Shown in pieces: positions 15,800 through 21,771 of a stretch of DNA of 21,771 nt. This stretch comes from RYN-431 sp036388295 (lineage in GTDB: Bacteria > Planctomycetota > Phycisphaerae > Tepidisphaerales > Tepidisphaeraceae). The DNA is taken from contig DASVSC010000035.1 in the NCBI GenBank assembly GCA_036388295.1, positions 1 to 21,771 on the forward strand, written 5' to 3'. The translations under genes and the position numbers were made by a program. Each line of letters begins with the position of its first letter. Positions within the stretch are counted from its first letter, which is position 1. The notes beneath the pieces are model-generated. The model saw only the letters and a program-made list of their open reading frames with translations, was not told the origin of the DNA and made no database searches.

Positions 15800-18427
15800 T
15801 CAGCGAATCATCTCGGCCACCAGCGCGGTCCAGCCGGTCTGGTGGCTCGCGCCCAGGCCCGCGCCGGTGTCGCCGTGGAAAAACTCGTGGAACTGCAGGA
15901 GCGGTCGGAACGCCGGATTGGTGGCGTAAAACGCGTCGCGGCCGTGGCAGGGGCGGTGGCCAGCGGCGTCGGGCAGGAACAAATTGATCATCCGCCGGCG
16001 CAGTTCGTTGGCCACTTCCTGCAGGTTCATTAATTGGCCGCTGCCGCGCGGACATTCGACGCGGAAGCCGTCGCCGTAGAAGAAGTGGTAGCGTTCCAGG
16101 GCTTCGATCAGCAGGAAGTTGACCGGGAACCAGACCGGCCCGCGCCAATTGCTGTTGCCGCCGAACATCGTGTTGGGGCTGTGGCCGGGCTCGTACCCGA
16201 TTGACCAGGCGTTCTCGCCGCTGCGAAACGTGTATGGCGTCTGGTACGTGCGCGACAGCGACCGCACGCCGAAGTCGGACAAGAACTCGTCCGTGCTGAG
16301 CACGTAATCCAGAATGCGTTTCAGCCGCGTCTCGTTCGGGACGGCCAGCAGCATTTTATTGCCGCCGCCCGCGTCCTCCTTGATCGTGACGTACTGCTTG
16401 AGCGTTTCGCGGTGCTGCAGGAACCATTCGAGGCGTTTCTTAAAGCCCGGCAACTTGTGAACGAGATCGCTCTCCAGCACTTCGACCGCGAACAGCGGAA
16501 TGATGCCGACCATCGAACGGATTTTCAGCTTCGTCGCCTTCCCGTCGGCGAAGATCTGGTCGTAGTAGAAGCCGTCTTCCTCGTCCCACAACCCGCTGCC
16601 GCCGACGCGGTGGGCGGCGTCGACGATGGCGATGAAATGCTCAAAGAACTTGCTGGCCACGTCTTCGTAGACTTTGTCTTCGCTGGCCAGTTCCAGCGCC
16701 ATCGACAGCATCGTGCCGCAGAAGAACGCCATCCACGCCGTGCCGTCGGCCTGTTCCAGACGACCGCCGGTGGGCAGCGGCTGGCTGCGGTCGAACAAAC
16801 CGACGTTGTCCAGGCCGAGGAAGCCGCCGCCGAACAGGTTTTTGCCGGCCGTGTCTTTGCGGTTGACCCACCAGGTGAAGTTGAGCATCAGCTTCTGGAA
16901 CGTGCGTTCGAGGAAGTCGCGGTCGCGACTGCCGCGCTCGCCGCTGATTTTGTAGACGCGCCAGCAGGCCCAGGCGTGCACCGGCGGGTTGACGTCGCCG
17001 AACGCGAACTCATAGGCAGGCATCTGGCCGCTCGGGTGCATGTACCACTCGCGCAGCAAGAGCAGCAGCTGGTCCTTGGCGAACTGCGGGTCCACGCGGG
17101 CCATGATGATCATGTGGAACGCCAAATCCCACGTGGCGTACCACGGGTATTCCCACTTGTCCGGCATGCTGATCACGTCGCGGTTGTACAGATGCCATTT
17201 CCAGTCGTGATTGCGGGCATACTTCTTCCGCTCCGGCGGCGGCGTGGGTTGGCTGGGGTCGCCGTCGATCCATTCGCGCACGCTGTAGTGATAGAACTGC
17301 TTGCTCCAGAGCAGCCCCGCGATGGCCTGCTCGGCGACGCGGAAATGCTCGGCGTCCTGGGTGCCGATGACCTGGCCGAGGTGGGCGACGTATTCATCGC
17401 GTCGCTGCGTCATCGTGCGGTCGAACGATTCCCCGAACAACTCGGCCGGTGTTTCGCCGTCGGCGAATAGCCGCACGCGCAGCGTCTTCGATTCGCCAGC
17501 CGCTAAATCAATCCTGCAAAGCGCCGCGGCCTTGGTGCCTTCCTGCTTCGGATGAATCGCGTCGAGGTCGCCGTCGATGAGATACTTATGGAACGCGTCC
17601 TTGAAGTAACTGCCCGGCATCGGGTCGCCGCCGAAGATCTTCGGGAAGTTCGTTTCGTTGTCGGTGAACAGGTGTTCGGACGCCTCGTCGACGTGCCAAA
17701 GGAAGCGGCCGAGCGTGACATGCACGGCTTCCACGCCGCCGCCGCGTAGCGGCCGCATGCACGGCTTCGACTCATTTCCATCGTCCGGACTGCCCCACGA
17801 CCAGGTATTCCTGAACCACAATTGCGGCAACACGTGCAGCGACGCGGCGTCCGGGCCGCAGTTGGTGACGGTGATGCGGGCGAGCAGGTCGTTCGGGCCG
17901 GCCTTGGCGTATTCGATCTGGACGTCGAAATAACGGTTCTCGGCGAACAGGCCGAGGTCGGTGATTTCGACTTCGTCGGGCTTGCCGTTGGCGTCGGCGT
18001 TGGCCTTGACGAGTTGCTCGTACGGATACGCGGCCTGCGGGTACTTGTAGAGCGCCTTCATCCACGAATGCGTGGGCGAGCATTCCAGGTAGTAGTACAG
18101 TTCCTTGACGTCTTCGCCGTGATTTCCCTGTGGATTGGTCAGGCCGAACAGGCGCTCTTTCAGAATCGAATCTTTACCGTTCCACAAGGCCAAGCTGAAG
18201 CAGAGACGGCATTCGCGGTCGCAGATGCCCAGCAAGCCGTCTTCGCCCCAGCGGTAAGCGCGGCTTCGGGCGTGTTCGTGCGGGAAGCTGCCCCAGGCGT
18301 CGCCGTACGTGGAATAGTCCTCGCGCACGGTGGCCCACTGGCGCTCGGCCAGGTACGGGCCCCACCGCTTCCAGTTCTGCTGGCGATTGTTGTCTTGTTC
18401 GAGGCGAACACACTCGGCTGTCGGCAT
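15800..18427 (-). CDS. GH63/MGH1-like glucosidase
   Basis: Large cytoplasmic glycoside hydrolase of the (alpha/alpha)6 clan, 875 residues, no signal peptide. The N-terminal part (to about 400) is mostly beta-type, with motifs WGSFPHEHARSRAYRWGEDG, a YLECSPTHSWMK segment and EVEITDLGLF. The C-terminal barrel carries WYATWDLAFHMI (Asp434, a likely catalytic acid by analogy) and SIGYEPGHSPN. It also has NSNWRGPVWFPVNF from about residue 758 and a GDTGAGLGASHQTGWTALVA end. These are the marks of the MGH1-like/GH63 proteins annotated as glucosidases in many bacteria. Its ATG is 11 bases after the GH4 stop codon, so the two enzymes are probably co-expressed. The substrate is likely an alpha-linked oligosaccharide; which one cannot be read from sequence. 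Confidence 0.82.
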   Translation of the reverse strand: MPTAECVRLEQDNNRQQNWKRWGPYLAERQWATVREDYSTYGDAWGSFPHEHARSRAYRWGEDGLLGICDRECRLCFSLALWNGKDSILKERLFGLTNPQGNHGEDVKELYYYLECSPTHSWMKALYKYPQAAYPYEQLVKANADANGKPDEVEITDLGLFAENRYFDVQIEYAKAGPNDLLARITVTNCGPDAASLHVLPQLWFRNTWSWGSPDDGNESKPCMRPLRGGGVEAVHVTLGRFLWHVDEASEHLFTDNETNFPKIFGGDPMPGSYFKDAFHKYLIDGDLDAIHPKQEGTKAAALCRIDLAAGESKTLRVRLFADGETPAELFGESFDRTMTQRRDEYVAHLGQVIGTQDAEHFRVAEQAIAGLLWSKQFYHYSVREWIDGDPSQPTPPPERKKYARNHDWKWHLYNRDVISMPDKWEYPWYATWDLAFHMIIMARVDPQFAKDQLLLLLREWYMHPSGQMPAYEFAFGDVNPPVHAWACWRVYKISGERGSRDRDFLERTFQKLMLNFTWWVNRKDTAGKNLFGGGFLGLDNVGLFDRSQPLPTGGRLEQADGTAWMAFFCGTMLSMALELASEDKVYEDVASKFFEHFIAIVDAAHRVGGSGLWDEEDGFYYDQIFADGKATKLKIRSMVGIIPLFAVEVLESDLVHKLPGFKKRLEWFLQHRETLKQYVTIKEDAGGGNKMLLAVPNETRLKRILDYVLSTDEFLSDFGVRSLSRTYQTPYTFRSGENAWSIGYEPGHSPNTMFGGNSNWRGPVWFPVNFLLIEALERYHFFYGDGFRVECPRGSGQLMNLQEVANELRRRMINLFLPDAAGHRPCHGRDAFYATNPAFRPLLQFHEFFHGDTGAGLGASHQTGWTALVAEMIR

Positions 18428-18438
18428 GACCGGGCATC

Positions 18439-20082
18439 TTACGCGTTGGCCGTCATTTGTCCCTTATCGGCCGCCTGGGCGCTGGCGCGGGACGCCTCTT
18501 TTTGCTGGGCCATTTGTTCGACGGACTTGGTTTCCAGCCGGGCCGCGCCGCGCGTTTTGTGCAGTCGCACACGTGTGCCGGCCTGGTCGTGCGCGGTCAG
18601 CCGGTCTTTGGCCCCTTCGATCGCGGCGCCGTACTGCGGCAGCCACTGAGCCTGGGCGACCAGCATTTCGTCGGTCATCTGCCAGATCTCTTCGGGATTG
18701 CAGACCGCGCCGACGAGCGGGTCATGCATCATGGCCTGCTTCAGCAGCGTGACGTTGCCGTGGACGGCCGCTTCGACGCCCATCTGCTGCACGCGCACGC
18801 TGGCCGAACAGGTGGCCGCGCACGCCAGCGGCAAATCGCCGACGACAGGGATATTGATGCCGGTGCGGTCGACGTAGCCGGGCACTTCGATCACGCAGCC
18901 GTTCGGCAGGTTCGTGATGTGGCCCTGATTGACCACGTTGAAATGCCCGCGATACGGCCGGCCGGTGACCAGGCTTTCAATGATGTAGCTGCCGTGCTCT
19001 TCGGAGCGGTCGGATGCGGACAGCGGCTTGGGCGTTTCCGCCAGCCAGTTCGGGAAATCCGTTTCGAACCAGTTACGGCCTTCGGTGCAGACCCGCAGGT
19101 AGCCGCCGGTTTCGCCGTTGATCCAGAAGGACAGATCGATCCAGTCGTTGATCTCTTCCGGCCGCTTGCGGTACCACGGCAGGTACTCGCTGAGATGACC
19201 GTTGCTTTCGGTGCTGTAGTAGCCGAAGCGTTTGAGCACATCGATGCGCACTTTTTCGGTCTGCGGGAACTTCGGGTGCGCCAGGAACAGTTCTAGCAGC
19301 GACGGCACGCGGACCGACTTGCCGTTGACGGTGACGGTCTTGCCGACGTCCTTGATGAAGTCGATGTTTTTCCACTTCACGTCGACGGCCCACGTCTGGT
19401 GATTAATGCCGGCAAAGACGGCGTCGACTTCGTTGCGGTGCATCTTGTTCTCGTGCCCGCTGCCGTAGTCGCGGCCGACGACTTGGCCGTTCGTCGAATC
19501 AAGAATGCCTTCGTGCTTGGCCCAGTGTTCGATGCAGCTGGCGATCTGCCAGTGCGCGCCCTGCACGCCGTGGCATAAACCGACCGTTTTGACGCCGCCG
19601 TATTGGTTGCAGGCCCACGTGTTCATGGCCATCGGGTTGCTGTAGTTGAGCAGCAGCGCGTTCGGCTTGGCCACTTCGCGGATGTCGCGGCAGAAGTCGA
19701 GCATAGCCGGGATGGTACGCTGCGCGTACATCAGGCCGCCCGCGCACAGCGTGTCGCCGACGCACTGGTCGACGCCGTACTTCAGCGGGATGTCAATGTC
19801 AGTGGCGAACGCCTCCAGCCCGCCTTGGCGCACCAGACAGAGCACGAAGTCGGCCCCGTCGAACGCGCGGCGGCGGTCGGTCGTCGATTCCAGTTTCGCC
19901 GGCACGCCATGATGATCGATCTCGCGCTGGCACAGTTGCGTGACCATGTCTAGGTTGTGGGCGTTGATGTCCGTAAACGCGAATGTCGTGTCGGCCAATT
20001 CCGGCACCGTCAGCACGTCCCGCATCAGCCGCCGGGTGAAACCGATCGAACCGGCCCCGACCATCGCGATCTTGATTGGCAT
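18439..20082 (-). CDS. Family 4 glycoside hydrolase (NAD+ and Mn2+ dependent alpha-glycosidase)
   Basis: GH4 enzymes cleave glycosides by transient oxidation with NAD+ and a divalent metal. The 547-residue protein has the dinucleotide loop MVGAGSIGFTRRL at 7-19 and LLLNYSNPMAMNTW at 143-156. The metal ligands are in GLCHGVQG (Cys170) and GINHQTW (His228). The four residues at the catalytic Cys are CHGV; from memory, CHSV marks alpha-galactosidases and CHGx alpha-glucosidase/alpha-glucuronidase groups, so a non-galactosidase activity on an unphosphorylated sugar is more likely. A disordered, Gln/Ala-rich tail of about 35 residues ends the protein. It leads the unit GH4 - GH63-like - (exported TPR). 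TAAGAT 6 nt before the ATG suggests a leaderless transcript. Confidence 0.9.
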   Translation of the reverse strand: MPIKIAMVGAGSIGFTRRLMRDVLTVPELADTTFAFTDINAHNLDMVTQLCQREIDHHGVPAKLESTTDRRRAFDGADFVLCLVRQGGLEAFATDIDIPLKYGVDQCVGDTLCAGGLMYAQRTIPAMLDFCRDIREVAKPNALLLNYSNPMAMNTWACNQYGGVKTVGLCHGVQGAHWQIASCIEHWAKHEGILDSTNGQVVGRDYGSGHENKMHRNEVDAVFAGINHQTWAVDVKWKNIDFIKDVGKTVTVNGKSVRVPSLLELFLAHPKFPQTEKVRIDVLKRFGYYSTESNGHLSEYLPWYRKRPEEINDWIDLSFWINGETGGYLRVCTEGRNWFETDFPNWLAETPKPLSASDRSEEHGSYIIESLVTGRPYRGHFNVVNQGHITNLPNGCVIEVPGYVDRTGINIPVVGDLPLACAATCSASVRVQQMGVEAAVHGNVTLLKQAMMHDPLVGAVCNPEEIWQMTDEMLVAQAQWLPQYGAAIEGAKDRLTAHDQAGTRVRLHKTRGAARLETKSVEQMAQQKEASRASAQAADKGQMTANA

Positions 20083-20088
20083 CGGGGC

Positions 20089-20094
20089 ATCTTA
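20089..20094 (-). promoter_or_regulatory. TAAGAT -10-like element, leaderless promoter for GH4 gene
   Basis: TAAGAT on the minus strand, 6 bases before the ATG at 20082, with no Shine-Dalgarno site and no clear -35. The same spacing is seen at folE and the Ahb-like gene. Confidence 0.5.
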
Positions 20095-20117
20095 GCGGAG
20101 ACCGGGGAAAGAAAACT

Positions 20118-20213
20118 AGCCGCAGATGGACGCGGATGAACGCAGATAAGAGAGGAGCTTTGGCCAAAGCCTTTGCTCTTTTTATCTGCGTTCATCCGCG
20201 TCCATCTGCGGCT
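20118..20213. repeat. Perfect 32-bp inverted repeat with inner palindrome, between divergent genes
   Basis: Arms 20118-20149 and 20182-20213 are exact reverse complements over 32 bases. The 32-base centre holds another perfect palindrome, GCTTTGGCCAAAGC (20157-20170), off-centre by some bases. The whole 96 bp could fold into a long hairpin or cruciform. It lies between the -10 elements of the divergent GH4 and Ahb-like genes, 23 and 24 bases from them. The arm sequence resembles a repeat I recall as dispersed in several bacterial phyla. The remainder of the 20083-20249 interval holds only the two promoter regions. Confidence 0.9.
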
Positions 20214-20237
20214 CCTTCCCCTCCGCCGCCTGTCTCC

Positions 20238-20243
20238 TACAAT
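20238..20243 (+). promoter_or_regulatory. TACAAT -10 element, leaderless promoter for the Ahb-like gene
   Basis: TACAAT followed by 6 bases and ATG 20250, the same hexamer and spacing as at folE. No Shine-Dalgarno site or TTGACA-like -35. It supports ATG 20250 as the start. Confidence 0.6.
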
Positions 20244-20249
20244 GGCACG

Positions 20250-21380
20250 ATGCTCGCCGAAGTCTCTGTCAGCACCGCCGACCCGATTAATGCGAAGATC
20301 CTCAGCGTCTCCGAGGACAAGGTTCAGGGCTTTCACCCCGACCCGCTCGGCGAGATCGCCCGGCTCAGCGAAGTGGACGTTGAGACCGTCATCGAACGCA
20401 TTCGCGCCATGCTGACCGCCGGCACGATCCGGCGGGTGCGGCAGACGCTGATGAGCGTGAACCTGGCGCCCGGCGCGCTGGTCGCATGGCAGGTGCCGGA
20501 AGACAAGCTGCAAACGGCGTTCGACTGGATGTTCAAAAACGACCCGTTCAGCGGCCACGTCGTTATCCGCAGCACCGATGCGGCCATCACTGGGTCTAAA
20601 TACCGGCTCTGGACGACGCTGAAGGTGCCCGTCGGTTACTCGATGGAACGGCATTGCCGGCTGCTGATGGAGAAGACCGGGGCCCTTTCGTTCAAGGCGA
20701 TGCCGGCGAGGAAGCTGTTTGCCCTCGGCGTCGGCCACGTGCGGCGGCGCGGCATGGAGCCGGGCAGCCGGGCAGAGGTGGCGGCGGAAGTGCACGACAC
20801 ACAGCTGGTGCCGATGACTGACGCCGATTGGCGCGTGCTGATGGCCCTCAAACGCGAGTTCGCCGAAGACGAGTTGGTGCGCGACCTTTGGGCCCGGCGG
20901 GCCGCCGAAGCCGGGTTGGCGTTGAATGACTTTCTGGCCGTCGCCCGAAGTCTGGCCGCCCGCGGCGTCGTCGGGCGGTTCAGCACGTTCCTCGAACACG
21001 TCAAGCCGAACACGAGCGGCGAACGTGTGACGAAGTTCAACGCCCTGTTCCACTGGCGCGTGCCCGCAGGACGCGAAATGGAGGCCGGCCGCGAGGTCGG
21101 ACGGCACCACATCATGACCCACGCCTACTGGCGCGAAGGCGGCCCAGAGTTCGGCGACGTCAACGTCATGGGCGTCGCCCACGGCACGGACAAGGCACTG
21201 GTGCTGGCCCATAAAGCCGCAATTGATCAACATTTAGAAGAAGCCGGCGTGCCGGTCGGCTACACGAACGTCTTCTGGGGCGGCCGCAGTGAGATCAAGC
21301 CGAGCGAGATCGCCCCGGCGGCGTATGCCGAGTGGTGCCGGTCTATTGGAATCGACCCGCAGGCCCAACAGGACGCGTGA
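20250..21380 (+). CDS. Fused AhbA/AhbB-like (NirD/L/G/H) siroheme decarboxylase, probable
   Basis: A 376-residue protein made of two similar halves, each an Lrp/AsnC-like winged helix followed by an alpha/beta domain. Half one, about 10-165: winged helix with ARLSEVDVETVIERIRAML and GTIRRVRQTLMSVNL, then FSGHVVIRSTD and YRLWTTLKVP. Half two, about 187-345: winged helix with VRDLWARRA and ARGVVGRFSTFL, then HHIMTHAYWREGG and VNVMGVAHG. The THAY segment fits the S/T-H-x-Y motif of AhbB/NirH. Siroheme decarboxylase makes 12,18-didecarboxysiroheme for haem d1 or alternative haem synthesis and is normally two subunits of about 150-170 residues; here they would be one chain. No other ahb/nir gene lies in the window. 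A DNA-binding Lrp-type regulator is the main alternative. Its stop overlaps the next start (GTGA). Confidence 0.62.
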   Translation: MLAEVSVSTADPINAKILSVSEDKVQGFHPDPLGEIARLSEVDVETVIERIRAMLTAGTIRRVRQTLMSVNLAPGALVAWQVPEDKLQTAFDWMFKNDPFSGHVVIRSTDAAITGSKYRLWTTLKVPVGYSMERHCRLLMEKTGALSFKAMPARKLFALGVGHVRRRGMEPGSRAEVAAEVHDTQLVPMTDADWRVLMALKREFAEDELVRDLWARRAAEAGLALNDFLAVARSLAARGVVGRFSTFLEHVKPNTSGERVTKFNALFHWRVPAGREMEAGREVGRHHIMTHAYWREGGPEFGDVNVMGVAHGTDKALVLAHKAAIDQHLEEAGVPVGYTNVFWGGRSEIKPSEIAPAAYAEWCRSIGIDPQAQQDA

Positions 21381-21769
21381 ATCCATTCGACGAGCTTCGA
21401 GTCGATGACTTTCCGCCCGCGGATGACGGCCGGCTGAACGCCCTGCGGGTGCGGGCCGTGATCGCCGAACGTCGGGCGGCGGAGCGACGGCGGACGTGGC
21501 GGCGCGTCGGGTTCCTGGCGGCGATGGTCCTCGTTATTCACGCGACGGTGGCCGCCGCAACCGCGAGCCGGGCCGGAAATAGAGCACTGATCACTACTTA
21601 CGTCGCGGTGGCCGCCCTCGCTAGCACGGCAGGCTGGGCTTTTCGCCCCCGCCAAGCGTCCCCGGCACTGCCTACGCCTGATCTGCCGCCGCCGGACTTC
21701 ACCGGGCTCGGCGATGGGTCTCACTTCGCCCGGAATTTGGACCAGATTTATAACGAAAAAGCCGACTAA
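21377..21769 (+). CDS. Small membrane protein of unknown function
   Basis: Predicted 130-residue protein with a GTG start at 21377 that overlaps the preceding TGA (GTGA); AGGA lies a few bases upstream. An ATG-type start at 21332 would sit deep inside the Ahb-like gene and is less likely. Residues 1-45 are charged and Arg-rich (RVRAVIAERRAAERRRTWRR). Two hydrophobic helices follow at about 46-66 and 72-90, then a Pro-rich stretch (PALPTPDLPPPDF) and a short tail. No family is recognised. The position suggests co-translation with the Ahb-like protein and with the gene that starts in the last bases. Confidence 0.65.
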   Translation: MNPFDELRVDDFPPADDGRLNALRVRAVIAERRAAERRRTWRRVGFLAAMVLVIHATVAAATASRAGNRALITTYVAVAALASTAGWAFRPRQASPALPTPDLPPPDFTGLGDGSHFARNLDQIYNEKAD

Positions 21770-21771
21770 TG
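21769..21771 (+). CDS. Start codon of a further gene, cut by the window end
   Basis: ATG at 21769-21771 shares its A with the TAA stop of the membrane protein gene (TAATG), the same overlapping style as the junction before it. Only the first codon is in view, so nothing can be said about the product. Confidence 0.4.

Noticed and set aside
16412..17470. 352-codon plus-strand open frame opposite the GH63-like gene
   Set aside because: Ala/Val/Glu/Gln-rich antisense frame without motifs. The minus strand encodes a full-length glycosidase.
20076..20249. Upstream extension of the Ahb-like reading frame
   Set aside because: It would translate straight through the inverted repeat (Arg/Trp/Thr-rich, repeated peptide). 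TACAAT just before 20250 marks the promoter.

Overview
This 21.8 kb window is a GC-rich (about 60%), densely coded bacterial chromosome segment with 17 complete protein genes and the first codon of an 18th. I see no rRNA, tRNA, CRISPR array, transposase or phage gene. Gene content suggests Planctomycetota, probably a Phycisphaerae-like lineage. The grounds are a site-2 protease with the MGWQDREYN..RGGGG start and a tail otherwise seen on rhomboid proteins, a TPR-YggX fusion, a secreted TPR protein of planctomycete type, and intergenic inverted repeats. This placement rests on recognition of families, not on a marker gene.

Layout. 1-3.3 kb (minus strand): threonine synthase, then a two-gene unit of an ADP-ribose-type Nudix hydrolase followed with no gap by an M50 site-2 protease. 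3.4-5.4 kb (plus): a CPA2 cation:proton antiporter with a tandem USP-like tail. 5.6-7.3 kb: an SDR-type epimerase (minus, TTG start) divergent from GTP cyclohydrolase I folE (plus). 7.6-14.3 kb: a surface-sugar block with a membrane GT2 and a SAM methyltransferase (plus), two methyltransferases and a GtrB/ArnC-like GT2 (minus), then a polytopic GT39-like glycosyltransferase and the TPR-YggX protein (plus). 14.4-20.1 kb (minus): a carbohydrate unit of GH4 glycosidase, GH63/MGH1-like glucosidase and a secreted TPR/coiled-coil protein. 20.2-21.8 kb (plus): a fused protein resembling two siroheme decarboxylase (AhbA/AhbB, NirD/L/G/H) units, a small two-helix membrane protein, and a further gene starting in the last three bases.

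How the genes work together. In the sugar block, the two GT2 enzymes probably make polyprenyl-phosphate sugars that the GT39-like enzyme could transfer outside the membrane, with the methyltransferases decorating the product. The GH4 and GH63-like enzymes probably act together in the cytoplasm on an imported oligosaccharide. The rest is housekeeping: threonine, folate/queuosine precursor, ion homeostasis, membrane proteolysis and possibly alternative haem synthesis.

Two patterns stand out. First, four genes that begin transcripts (Nudix, folE, GH4, Ahb-like) have a TANNNT hexamer exactly 6-7 nt before the ATG, and two more have one 9-10 nt before it. This predicts leaderless or nearly leaderless mRNAs, while several internal or other genes have Shine-Dalgarno sites. 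Second, every intergenic interval longer than 100 bp holds its own long inverted repeat, each of a different sequence family. One of these, a perfect 32-bp repeat, is centred almost exactly between two divergent leaderless promoters.
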